Shown one piece after another: positions 35,283 to 43,101 of a stretch of 43,111 bases of DNA. Source of the stretch: Streptomyces ipomoeae 91-03 (GTDB lineage Bacteria; Actinomycetota; Actinomycetes; Streptomycetales; Streptomycetaceae). A model generated the notes under the pieces. It saw only the letters and a list, made by a program, of their open reading frames with translations, was not told where the DNA came from and ran no database searches. The translations under genes and the position numbers were made by a program. The stretch spans positions 1-43,111 of the forward strand of contig NZ_AEJC01000614.1 of assembly GCF_000317595.1 (NCBI RefSeq), written 5' to 3'. Numbering within the stretch: position 1 is the first letter of the stretch; each line of letters opens with the position of its first letter.

Positions 35283-37151
35283 ATGGTCGAGGGACGACCG
35301 GGCGGGCAGTTCCGCCCGCTGGACGACAGCGATCCGAAGGTCGTGGCCGGCTACCGGCTCGCGGCACGGCTCGGCTCGGGCGGCATGGGCACGGTGTATC
35401 TGTCGTACACCCCGGGCGGGCATCCGATCGCGCTGAAGACGATCCGGCCGGAGCTGAGCGAGGACCCCGACTTCCGCCGCAGGTTCAAGCAGGAGGTGCA
35501 GGCCGCCCAGCGCGTGCAGGGCCTGTACACCGCGCCCGTCCTCGACCACGACACCGACGGCGACCAGCCGTGGCTGGCCACCGCCTATGTACCCGGCCCG
35601 TCGCTGCACGCGGCCGTCGCCGAGCACGGCGCGCTGCCGGTCTCCTCGGTCCTGCTGCTGCTCGCCGGGGTGGCGGAGGCGCTGAAGGTGATCCACGCGG
35701 CGGGCATCGTCCACCGCGACCTGAAGCCCGCCAACGTGCTGCTCGCCGCCGACGGCCCCCGCGTCATCGACTTCGGCATCGCCCGCGCCGCCGACGCCAC
35801 CGCCCTGACCGGCACCGGCGTCTCCATCGGCACCCCGGCGTTCATGTCACCGGAGCAGGCGGCCGGCAAGCCCGTCACGCCGGCGTCGGACATCTTCGCC
35901 CTCGGCCAGGTGGCGGCGTACGGGGCGCGTGGCAGCGGCGCGTACGGCGACGGGCCCTCGCACGCCGTGCTGTACCGCATCGTCCACGAGGAGCCGGACC
36001 TCTCCGGGCTCCCGGACGAACTCGGCTTCATCGCGCGCTGTCTGGCGAAGAACCCCGAGGACCGGCCCACGCCCGACGAGGTCATCGAGCTCTGCCAGGC
36101 AGCGTCGCCCACCCCGCTGATCCAGTCGGGGTCCTGGCTGCCGGACGCGATCGGCGCCGACATCACCCGGCGGACCTCGGCGTCGGCGGAGCTGCTGGCC
36201 GAGCGGAACAAGGCGGCAGAGACCCCGATCCCGGCGACCCAGTCCCCGCCGCCCACCGCCCCGGGGACCCATCCGGCGACCCAGCTGAGCGCGCCGTCCG
36301 TCGACCACGCCGCGCCCACCATGCACGCGGCGCCGACGATGCACTCCGGGCCGACGACCCCGCCCCCGCCGGGTCCGGCCGGGCCGCCGTCGACGCCGTA
36401 CCCCCCGCAGCCGGTGCCGTCGGGACCGCACACCGTGCCGCCGGGGTACCAGACCCCGCACCCGCAGCCGCACACCTGGCAGCAGCATCCGCAGACCCAT
36501 CCGCGCCCGCTGCCGGTTCCGCCGCCCCGCAGCAATGTCGGCAAGTGGATCGGGATCGGCGTCGCGGTGGTCTTCGGCCTGGGGCTGCTCGGCAGCTGCG
36601 CTTCGCTGCTGAAGGGCCTCACGGATTCGTCGGACAGCTCGTCCGGTTCGTCGAGCAGTTCGTCGGGCGGCTCGTCCAGCGACTCCTCGACCGGGTCGGA
36701 CAGCGGCTCCGGCGACGCCAAGCAGCCCGACCCCAAGCCGGCCACCTACAAGGGCATCAACATCCCCGCCAACTACTACGTGCGCTTCGCGGACGCGCCG
36801 CCCAAGCCCCTCGACACCGAGATGGGTCCCTCGTACGAGGACGACGGGGACTTCTACTACTACTCGGACTCGCTTTTCGACGACAAGCGGCTGGGCAGCA
36901 GCAGCCAGAAGCTCGTCCTGCTGAACAGCTCCCAGAAGGGCTCCCTGGAAACCTGCCGCAACGAGACCCGGTACACGGACTACGTCAAGATCGGCCAGGT
37001 CTCCAAGGGCTCCCAGATGTGCGTGCGCACCAACACCGGCCACATCGGGCTGGTCACCTTCCAGGGTTCGGCCCCGAGCGGCGACCCCAGCGACTACGTC
37101 TCGGTGGACATCACGGTGTGGCGGAACGCCGAGGAGCCGACCAACAACTGA
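35283..37151 (+). CDS. Membrane Ser/Thr protein kinase with C-terminal extracellular domain
   Basis: A 622-residue Hanks-type kinase. The kinase domain (about 24-280) has the glycine loop LGSGGMGTVYL, Lys52 in ALKT, catalytic HRDLKPAN (Asp146), DFGIA and GTPAFMSPEQ; all key residues are present. A Pro/His/Thr-rich juxtamembrane region (about 310-418) leads to one TM helix (about 420-442). Outside is a Ser/Gly-rich linker (about 448-482), then a compact domain of about 140 residues with two Cys (ETCRNETRY and SQMCVRTN) that may form a disulphide. No PASTA repeats are present, so the sensed signal differs from PknB. ATG 35283 follows GGGGGACAGCG. It ends 8 bp from the convergent pirin gene. Confidence 0.95.
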   Translation: MVEGRPGGQFRPLDDSDPKVVAGYRLAARLGSGGMGTVYLSYTPGGHPIALKTIRPELSEDPDFRRRFKQEVQAAQRVQGLYTAPVLDHDTDGDQPWLATAYVPGPSLHAAVAEHGALPVSSVLLLLAGVAEALKVIHAAGIVHRDLKPANVLLAADGPRVIDFGIARAADATALTGTGVSIGTPAFMSPEQAAGKPVTPASDIFALGQVAAYGARGSGAYGDGPSHAVLYRIVHEEPDLSGLPDELGFIARCLAKNPEDRPTPDEVIELCQAASPTPLIQSGSWLPDAIGADITRRTSASAELLAERNKAAETPIPATQSPPPTAPGTHPATQLSAPSVDHAAPTMHAAPTMHSGPTTPPPPGPAGPPSTPYPPQPVPSGPHTVPPGYQTPHPQPHTWQQHPQTHPRPLPVPPPRSNVGKWIGIGVAVVFGLGLLGSCASLLKGLTDSSDSSSGSSSSSSGGSSSDSSTGSDSGSGDAKQPDPKPATYKGINIPANYYVRFADAPPKPLDTEMGPSYEDDGDFYYYSDSLFDDKRLGSSSQKLVLLNSSQKGSLETCRNETRYTDYVKIGQVSKGSQMCVRTNTGHIGLVTFQGSAPSGDPSDYVSVDITVWRNAEEPTNN

Positions 37152-37158
37152 CGGACCG

Positions 37159-37818
37159 TCACTCGCCCAGCTCCCAGATCAGCACCTCGACCGGCCCGTC
37201 CACCCCGACCAGCTCCAACCCCTTCTCGCCCTCCGCCCGCAGCGAGTCCCCGGGCCCCAGCCCATGGGGCCCGACCCGAACCGTGCCGCGCACGACGTGC
37301 AGATACGTCCGCGGCGCGTCCGGCACGGCGATCCGCTCCCCCGCCGTACCCAGCCGCCGTACATGCAGCATCGCGCCCGCCTCCGGGACGGCGTACGGCG
37401 TGGAGTCCGCGATGCCGCGCACGATCTCGTACGACGGGTCGCCGCCGGGGTCGAGGGGTGCCAGCCACATCTGGACGAAGGTGAGCGGGGTGTCGCCGTC
37501 GTTGCGTTCGACGTGCCGTACCCCGCCCGCCGAGCTGAGGCGTTGGACGTCGCCGGGGCGGACGAGCGTCTCGTGGCCGGTGGTGTCACGATGGGTCAGC
37601 TCGCCCTCGACGACCCAGGTGACGATCTCGGTGTGGCTGTGGGGATGTTCGTCGAACCCGGCACCGGGCGCGAGACGCTCCTCGTTGCAGGCGATCACCG
37701 CGCCGAAGCGGAGGTTGTCCGGGTCGTAGTGCCCACCGAAGGAGAAGGCGTGCCGGGAGACGATCCCGGCCTCGGGGTCACCGCCGGGGTAGCGCGTGTC
37801 GGCGCGCCGCACATCCAT
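37159..37818 (-). CDS. Pirin-family bicupin protein
   Basis: A 219-residue pirin: FGGHYDPDNLRFGAVIACNEERLAPGAGFDEHPHSHTEIVTWVVEGELTHRDTTGH, whose HPHSHxE metal site is intact, then GDVQRLSSAGGVRHVERN, VQMWLAPL, and the C-terminal second cupin with ERIAVPDAPRTYLHVVRGTV. Pirins bind iron; some have quercetin-dioxygenase activity and others regulate central metabolism (in Serratia, pyruvate dehydrogenase E1). ATG 37818 starts MDVRRADTRY; the long open frame upstream is a GC artefact. It converges with the kinase gene. Confidence 0.92.
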   Translation of the reverse strand: MDVRRADTRYPGGDPEAGIVSRHAFSFGGHYDPDNLRFGAVIACNEERLAPGAGFDEHPHSHTEIVTWVVEGELTHRDTTGHETLVRPGDVQRLSSAGGVRHVERNDGDTPLTFVQMWLAPLDPGGDPSYEIVRGIADSTPYAVPEAGAMLHVRRLGTAGERIAVPDAPRTYLHVVRGTVRVGPHGLGPGDSLRAEGEKGLELVGVDGPVEVLIWELGE

Positions 37819-37880
37819 CACGGACCCAAGGTATCCCTGGTCGGCATCCTCAGCACCGGCCGGCGCAACCCAGCCCGTCG

Positions 37881-37974
37881 TGGGGGTCCCCCGCTCGAGC
37901 GAAGCCGAGAGTGGGGGAGCTCGAGGACGAGGCCGTTCAGGCCGAAGCGGGGGTCCGGGGGCGGCGGCCCCCGG
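37881..37974. repeat. Streptomyces-type interspersed repeats with hairpins
   Basis: The segment 37881-37919 (TGGGGGTCCCCC, then GCTCGAGCGAAGCCGAGAG, then TGGGGGAG) and the segment with CCGGGGGC-GGCG-GCCCCCGG (37955-37974) look like elements that I recall recurring between genes across Streptomyces chromosomes. Both fold into hairpins. They fill the 244-bp gap between pirin and fasR, with no ORF. Confidence 0.55.
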
Positions 37975-38062
37975 CAAACCCGTATCCCCGGCCCACGACC
38001 CGATACCCCGCCCCCGACCCCTCCGGCACAAGCCGGCGCAGCGATAAGGCAGGCTTGGTAAC

Positions 38063-39265
38063 GTGCCCCAACCAGAACCCAGCAAGTCCCGAGCCGTCTC
38101 ACGCGTCCATCCGCATGCCGGGACGTTGCGACGGCTGGAGAAGTCGTCCGGAAGCCTCGCCGCGCAGGCCATCGCGCGGATGGACGAGACGCTGCCCTGG
38201 TACCGGGCGATGCCGCCCGAGAACCGGTCGTGGATCGGACTGGTCGCCCAGGCCGGTATCGCCGCGTTCACGGAGTGGTTCCGGCGTCCGGACGCCCCGC
38301 AGGCCATCTCGACGGATGTGTTCGGCACGGCGCCGCGTGAGCTGACCCGGGCGATCACGCTCCGGCAGACCGTGGAGATGGTGCGCACCACCATCGAGGT
38401 CATGGAGTCCGCCATCGACGAGGTGGCCGCCCCCGGCGACGAGGCCGTGCTGCGTGAGGCGCTGCTCGTGTACGCGCGGGAGATCGCCTTCGCCACCGCC
38501 CAGGTGTACGCGCAGGCCGCCGAGGCCCGGGGTGCCTGGGACGCCCGCCTCGAGTCACTGGTCGTGAACGCGGTGCTGAGCGGCGAGGCCGACGAGGGCG
38601 CGGTCAGCAGGGCCGCCGCCCTTGGATGGAACTCGCCGGAGCATGTGTGCGTGGTCCTCGGTACCGCCCCGGACGGCGACAGCGAGCTGACCGTGGAGGC
38701 GATCCGGCGGGCGGCCCGGCACGCCAAGCTGCAGGTGCTCACGGGTGTGCTGGGCGACCGGCTGGTGGTCATCGCGGGCGGCAACAACGACCCGCTACAG
38801 GTGGCGAAGTCGCTGATCGGGCCGTATGCGGCGGGGCCGGTGGTGGCGGGGCCGATCGTGCCCGACCTGCTGGCCGCGACCCGGTCCGCGCAGGCTGCCG
38901 CCGCGGGGCTCAAGGCCTGTTCCGCCTGGCAGGACGCGCCCCGGCCGGTGCTGGCGGACGATCTGCTTCCGGAGCGGGCCATCGCGGGTGACCCGAGCGC
39001 CCGTGAGCAGTTGGTGGAGGAGATCTACAGACCGCTGGAGGAGGCCGGCTCCGCGCTCCTGGAGACCCTCAGCGTCTATCTCGAACAGGCCTCAAGTCTC
39101 GAAGGCGCGGCGCGGATGCTGTTCGTCCATCCCAACACCGTCCGCTACCGGCTTCGACGTGTGACTGACGTCACCGGTTGGTCGCCTTCCGATGTACGCT
39201 CTGCGTTCACACTGCGGATCGCGCTGATCCTGGGGCGTCTGGTGGATGGGGATCCCCAGCTCTAG
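38063..39265 (+). CDS. fasR: FasR, PucR-type regulator of fatty acid synthesis
   Basis: A 400-residue regulator directly upstream of fabD. The N-terminal half has a conserved helical region (SLAAQAIARMDETLPWYRAMPPENRSWIGLVAQAGIAAFTEWF); the middle holds a GGDEF-like/PucR linker (VCVVLGTA, LVVIAGGNN); the C-terminus is a PucR HTH (YLEQASSLEGAARMLFVHPNTVRYRLRRVTDVTGW, about 347-381). In S. coelicolor the regulator at this position, FasR, activates the fabDHPF operon; identity is by position and family. Start GTG 38063. The stop overlaps the first base of an inverted repeat (39265-39291) preceding fabD. Confidence 0.92.
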   Translation: MPQPEPSKSRAVSRVHPHAGTLRRLEKSSGSLAAQAIARMDETLPWYRAMPPENRSWIGLVAQAGIAAFTEWFRRPDAPQAISTDVFGTAPRELTRAITLRQTVEMVRTTIEVMESAIDEVAAPGDEAVLREALLVYAREIAFATAQVYAQAAEARGAWDARLESLVVNAVLSGEADEGAVSRAAALGWNSPEHVCVVLGTAPDGDSELTVEAIRRAARHAKLQVLTGVLGDRLVVIAGGNNDPLQVAKSLIGPYAAGPVVAGPIVPDLLAATRSAQAAAAGLKACSAWQDAPRPVLADDLLPERAIAGDPSAREQLVEEIYRPLEEAGSALLETLSVYLEQASSLEGAARMLFVHPNTVRYRLRRVTDVTGWSPSDVRSAFTLRIALILGRLVDGDPQL

Positions 39266-39291
39266 GGTTTTGTCGGGGGGCTACAAAACCC
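39265..39291 (+). promoter_or_regulatory. Inverted repeat between fasR and fabD
   Basis: GGGTTTTGT (39265-39273) and ACAAAACCC (39283-39291) are perfect 9-base arms with a 9-base spacer. It is the only AT-rich symmetric element in the 89-bp gap. It could be the FasR operator, a terminator of fasR, or an attenuator of the fab operon. Confidence 0.6.
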
Positions 39292-39354
39292 CCTGCGGTT
39301 CTTCGTCCCTGTCCTCACGGGCGGTGTCAGCCGTCCCCAAGAGAGAGTGTGAGA

Positions 39355-40293
39355 GTGCTCGTACTCGTCGCTCCCGGCCAGGGCGCCCAGACGCCCGGCT
39401 TCCTGACTCCTTGGCTCGAAATCCCCGGTGCCGCCGACCGCCTCGCCGCGTGGTCGGACGCCATCGGGCTCGACCTCGTCCACTACGGGACCCAGGCCGA
39501 CGCGGACGAGATCCGGGACACCGCCGTGGCCCAGCCCCTGCTGGTCGCGGCCGGCCTGCTGTCCGCCGCCGCCCTCGGCGACGTGGCCCCCGGCGTGGTC
39601 GCGGGCCACAGCGTCGGCGAGATCACGGCCGCCGCCTTCACCGGTGTCCTCGACGACACGGCCGCGCTGACCCTCGTGCGCAAGCGGGGGCTGGCCATGG
39701 CCGAGGCCGCCGCGATCACCGCGACCGGGATGTCCGCGCTGCTCGGCGGCGACCCCGAGACGACCGTGCCGCATCTGGAGAAGCTGGGGCTGACCCCGGC
39801 GAACGTGAACGGCGCGGGCCAGGTCGTGGCCGCCGGCACCCTGGAGCAGCTGGCCGCGCTGGAGGCGGACAAGCCCGAGGGCGTCCGCCGGGTCGTGGCG
39901 CTCAAGGTGGCCGGCGCCTTCCACACGCACCACATGGCCCCGGCGGTCGACGCGCTCGCCACGGCCGCCGCGGATCTCACGCCCGCGGACCCGAAGTTCC
40001 GTTACGTCTCGAACAAGGACGGGCAGGCCGTCGCCACCGGCGCCGACGTGCTCTCCCGGCTCGTCGGTCAGGTCGCCAACCCGGTCCGCTGGGACCTGTG
40101 CATGGAGACCTTCAAGGAGTTGGGCGCGACCGCGCTCATAGAGGTGTGCCCGGGCGGCACGCTCACCGGTCTCGCCAAGCGGGCGCTGCCCGGTGTGAAG
40201 ACGCTGGCGCTGAAGACCCCCGACGACCTCGACGCCGCGCGCGAGCTCATCGCCGAGACATCCACACCTGCCGCCGACGCGGCGGGCGCCTGA
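39355..40293 (+). CDS. fabD: Malonyl-CoA:ACP transacylase FabD
   Basis: A 312-residue FabD. LVLVAPGQGAQTPGFL opens the family; GHSVGEITAAAF holds the nucleophile Ser86; the catalytic His is in GAFHTHHM; NVNGAGQVVAAG is the oxyanion/Gln region; and LIEVCPGGTLTGLAKR closes the fold. It moves malonyl from CoA to ACP for chain extension. GTG 39355 is chosen because it gives the standard N-terminus; GTG 39349 is two codons upstream. First gene of the fab operon, 20 bp before fabH. The Ala/Thr-rich C-terminus (last nine codons) is echoed in DNA just before acpP. Confidence 0.96.
   Translation: MLVLVAPGQGAQTPGFLTPWLEIPGAADRLAAWSDAIGLDLVHYGTQADADEIRDTAVAQPLLVAAGLLSAAALGDVAPGVVAGHSVGEITAAAFTGVLDDTAALTLVRKRGLAMAEAAAITATGMSALLGGDPETTVPHLEKLGLTPANVNGAGQVVAAGTLEQLAALEADKPEGVRRVVALKVAGAFHTHHMAPAVDALATAAADLTPADPKFRYVSNKDGQAVATGADVLSRLVGQVANPVRWDLCMETFKELGATALIEVCPGGTLTGLAKRALPGVKTLALKTPDDLDAARELIAETSTPAADAAGA
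40264..40290 (+). repeat. 27-bp direct repeat, copy 1 (fabD 3' end)
   Basis: The last nine sense codons of fabD (40264-40290) match 41386-41412, in the acpP leader, at 26 of 27 positions (C versus T at the twelfth). The second copy is non-coding. Confidence 0.9.
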
Positions 40294-40313
40294 CCCCGAG
40301 GAGCCAGACAGCA

Positions 40314-41345
40314 ATGTCGAAGATCAGGCCGAGCAAGGGCGCCCCGTACGCACGCATCCTCGGTGTCGGCGGCTACCGCCCCGTGCGTGTGGTCCCCAAC
40401 GAAGTGATCCTGGAACGGATCGACTCCTCCGACGAGTGGATCCGCTCCCGCTCCGGCATCGAGACCCGGCACTGGGCGAACGACGAGGAGACGGTCGCCG
40501 CGATGTCGATCGAGGCGTCCGGCAAGGCGATCGCCGACGCCGGTATCTCCGCCGAGCAGATCGGCGCCGTCATCGTCTCGACCGTCTCGCACTTCAGCCA
40601 GACCCCGGCCGTCGCCACCGAGATCGCCGACAAGCTCGGCACCGCCAAGGCCGCCGCCTTCGACATCTCGGCCGGCTGCGCGGGCTTCGGCTACGGCCTC
40701 ACCCTCGCCAAGGGGATGGTCGTAGAGGGCTCGGCAGAGTACGTACTTGTCATCGGTGTCGAGCGGCTGTCCGACCTCACCGACCTGGAGGACCGTGCCA
40801 CGGCGTTCCTCTTCGGTGACGGCGCCGGCGCCGTCGTCGTCGGTCCCTCCCAGGAGCCGCACATCGGCCCGACCGTGTGGGGTTCCGAGGGCGACAAAGC
40901 CGGAACGATCAAGCAGACGGTGCCGTGGAACGAGTACCGGATCGGTGACCTCGACAAGCTCCCGCTGGACAGCGAGGGCAATGTCAAGTTCCCCGCGATC
41001 ACTCAGGAAGGCCAGGCGGTGTTCCGCTGGGCCGTGTTCGAGATGGCGAAGGTCGCTCAGCAGGCGCTGGACGCGGCCGGGATCAGCCCGGACGACCTGG
41101 ATGTCTTCATCCCTCACCAGGCCAACGAGCGGATCATCGACTCGATGGTGAAGACACTCAAGCTGCCGGAGCATGTCACGGTCGCCCGCGATGTGCGCAC
41201 CACCGGCAACACCTCGGCCGCCTCGATCCCGCTCGCGATGGAGCGGCTTCTGGCGACCGGCGAGGCGAAGAGCGGCGACACCGCGCTCGTCATCGGCTTC
41301 GGGGCGGGTCTCGTGTACGCAGCGACGGTCGTTACCCTCCCCTAG
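40314..41345 (+). CDS. fabH: Beta-ketoacyl-ACP synthase III FabH
   Basis: A 343-residue KAS III that starts chains by condensing acyl-CoA with malonyl-ACP. Catalytic Cys122 is in DISAGCAGFGYGL, the His in FIPHQANERII, and the Asn in TTGNTSAASIP. The substrate-pocket stretch IRSRSGIETRHWA is normal. In Streptomyces the enzyme takes branched primers such as isobutyryl-CoA; this is family knowledge. ATG 40314 follows a GAGGAG purine block. It sits 20 bp after fabD and 100 bp before acpP. Confidence 0.97.
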   Translation: MSKIRPSKGAPYARILGVGGYRPVRVVPNEVILERIDSSDEWIRSRSGIETRHWANDEETVAAMSIEASGKAIADAGISAEQIGAVIVSTVSHFSQTPAVATEIADKLGTAKAAAFDISAGCAGFGYGLTLAKGMVVEGSAEYVLVIGVERLSDLTDLEDRATAFLFGDGAGAVVVGPSQEPHIGPTVWGSEGDKAGTIKQTVPWNEYRIGDLDKLPLDSEGNVKFPAITQEGQAVFRWAVFEMAKVAQQALDAAGISPDDLDVFIPHQANERIIDSMVKTLKLPEHVTVARDVRTTGNTSAASIPLAMERLLATGEAKSGDTALVIGFGAGLVYAATVVTLP

Positions 41346-41385
41346 GCAACCGTGCCGGATCTCGTGGTCCGGGACGGTCAACGCA

Positions 41386-41412
41386 ACACCTGCCGCTGAC
41401 GCGGCGGGCGCC
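41386..41412 (+). repeat. 27-bp direct repeat, copy 2 (acpP leader)
   Basis: Near-perfect copy of the fabD 3' end (40264-40290), 33 bp before the acpP start. It includes GCCGC-TGAC-GCGGC, a small hairpin in the leader RNA. Confidence 0.9.
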
Positions 41413-41445
41413 ACACCCTCTGGATATCTACGAAGGAGCGCCGAC

Positions 41446-41694
41446 ATGGCCGCCACTCAGGAAGAGATCGTCGCCGGTCTCGCCGACATCGTGAACGAGA
41501 TCGCCGGCATCCCGGTCGAGGACGTCCAGCTGGACAAGTCCTTCACCGACGACCTGGACGTCGACTCCCTGTCCATGGTCGAGGTCGTCGTCGCCGCCGA
41601 AGAGCGCTTCGACGTCAAGATCCCGGACGACGACGTCAAGAACCTCAAGACGGTCGGCGACGCGACCGACTACATCCTCAAGCACCAGGCCTGA
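41446..41694 (+). CDS. acpP: Acyl carrier protein AcpP
   Basis: An 82-residue ACP: four-helix layout with the phosphopantetheine site DVDSLSMVE, Ser41. It is acidic, as ACPs are, and has the conserved EERFDVKIPDDD and VGDATDYILKHQ helix ends. It carries growing acyl chains for FabD, FabH and FabF. ATG 41446 has a strong SD (GAAGGAG). It is flanked by a structured leader and by two GC palindromes before fabF, which may set its high expression relative to the flanking synthases. Confidence 0.97.
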   Translation: MAATQEEIVAGLADIVNEIAGIPVEDVQLDKSFTDDLDVDSLSMVEVVVAAEERFDVKIPDDDVKNLKTVGDATDYILKHQA

Positions 41695-41707
41695 TCGGAC
41701 AGGATCG

Positions 41708-41767
41708 GGGCCGGACGCGTCCGGCCCGGTCCCCGGATCAGGGCCAGGTCCGGTCCCCGGACCGGAC
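41708..41767 (+). promoter_or_regulatory. Two palindromes between acpP and fabF
   Basis: GGGCCGGACGCGTCCGGCCC (41708-41727) is a perfect 20-bp palindrome. GTCCGGTCC-CC-GGACCGGAC (41748-41767) is a second with 9-base arms. Both fold into stable RNA hairpins, 14 and 54 bp past the acpP stop. They may partly terminate or protect the acpP message. Confidence 0.65.
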
Positions 41768-41829
41768 TCGTTGCCCCGCCACCCGGCGGTGGCGCCGCTG
41801 AATCCTCGTAACCGTTGGAGAACATTCCC

Positions 41830-43101
41830 GTGAGTTCGACCAAGCGCACCGTGGTCGTCACCGGTATCGGCGCAACCACACCGCTGGGTGGCGACGCGAC
41901 TTCGACCTGGGAGGGTCTGGTCGCCGGACGCTCCGGTGTCCGTGCTCTGGAGCAGGAGTGGGCCGCCGACCAGGCGGTCCGTATCGCGGCGCAGATCGCC
42001 GTGGAACCGACCGAGGTCATCCCCCGGCCGCAGGCCCGCAAGCTGGACCGCTCGGCGCAGTTCGCGCTGATCGCGGCCAAGGAGGCGTGGGCCGACGCCG
42101 GTTTCACCGAGACGTCCGCCGACGACGGCACGGTCGACGCCGACCGCGTCGGCGCGGTCGTCGCCTCCGGCATCGGCGGCGTCACGACCCTGCTCGACCA
42201 GTACGACGTGCTGAAGGAGAAGGGCGTACGCCGTGTCTCCCCGCACACCGTGCCCATGCTGATGCCCAACGGGCCGTCCGCCAACGTCGGTCTGTACGTC
42301 GGCGCGCGCGCCGGTGTGCACACCCCGGTCTCCGCCTGTGCGTCGGGCGCCGAGGCCATCGGCTACGCCATCGAGATGATCCGCACCGGCCGTGCCGATG
42401 TCGTGGTCGCCGGTGGGACCGAGGCCGCGATCCATCCGCTGCCGATCGCCGCGTTCGGCAACATGATGGCGATGTCCAAGAACAACGAGAACCCGCAGGG
42501 CGCGTCCCGTCCGTACGACACCGGCCGTGACGGGTTCGTCCTCGGCGAGGGTGCGGGCATCGTCGTCCTGGAGTCCGCGGAGCACGCCGCCGCGCGTGGC
42601 GCCCGTGTCTACGCCGAGGCCATCGGTCAGGGCATCTCCGCCGACGGTCACGACATCGTCCAGCCCGAGCCCGAGGGCCGGGGCATCGCCCACGCCCTGC
42701 AGAACCTGCTCGACCGGACCGACCTCGACCCGGCCGAGATCGTCCACGTCAACGCCCACGCGACGTCGACTCCGGCCGGTGACATCGCCGAGTTGAAGGC
42801 GCTGCGGAAGGTGTTCGGCGACCACACCGATCACATGGCGGTCTCCGGTACGAAGTCCATGACCGGGCATCTGCTGGGTGGCGCCGGTGGTGTGGAGACC
42901 GTCGCGACCGTGCTCGCGCTGTACCACCGGGTGGCTCCGCCGACGATCAATGTGGAGGACCTCGACCCCGAGGCCGAGGCGAACGCCGATGTGGTGCGCG
43001 GAGAGGCTCGCAAGCTTCCCGTCGAGGGCCGTATCGCCGCCCTGAACGACTCGTTCGGGTTCGGCGGGCACAACGTGGTGCTGGCGTTCCGGACGGTCTG
43101 A
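41830..43101 (+). CDS. fabF: Beta-ketoacyl-ACP synthase II FabF
   Basis: A 423-residue KAS II that extends acyl-ACP. VVVTGIGATTPLGGD opens the family; catalytic Cys170 is in TPVSACASGAEAI; the two His are in VNAHATSTPAGD and TKSMTGHLLGGAGG; and NDSFGFGGHNVVLAF closes it. GTG 41830 is used (SD GGAG); the frame runs five codons upstream to a TTG. The gene ends ten bases before the window edge. Last gene seen in the fab operon. Confidence 0.97.
   Translation: MSSTKRTVVVTGIGATTPLGGDATSTWEGLVAGRSGVRALEQEWAADQAVRIAAQIAVEPTEVIPRPQARKLDRSAQFALIAAKEAWADAGFTETSADDGTVDADRVGAVVASGIGGVTTLLDQYDVLKEKGVRRVSPHTVPMLMPNGPSANVGLYVGARAGVHTPVSACASGAEAIGYAIEMIRTGRADVVVAGGTEAAIHPLPIAAFGNMMAMSKNNENPQGASRPYDTGRDGFVLGEGAGIVVLESAEHAAARGARVYAEAIGQGISADGHDIVQPEPEGRGIAHALQNLLDRTDLDPAEIVHVNAHATSTPAGDIAELKALRKVFGDHTDHMAVSGTKSMTGHLLGGAGGVETVATVLALYHRVAPPTINVEDLDPEAEANADVVRGEARKLPVEGRIAALNDSFGFGGHNVVLAFRTV

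Noticed and set aside
35283..37151. Kinase of the PknB/PASTA type
   Set aside because: No PASTA repeats after the TM helix; the extracellular part is a single unrelated-looking domain.
37819..38982. Upstream extension of the pirin gene
   Set aside because: It runs through fasR in antisense and lacks pirin features; the family N-terminus is at 37818.
41428..43071. 547-codon open frame opposite acpP-fabF
   Set aside because: Gly/Val/Arg-rich antisense shadow of two certain genes.
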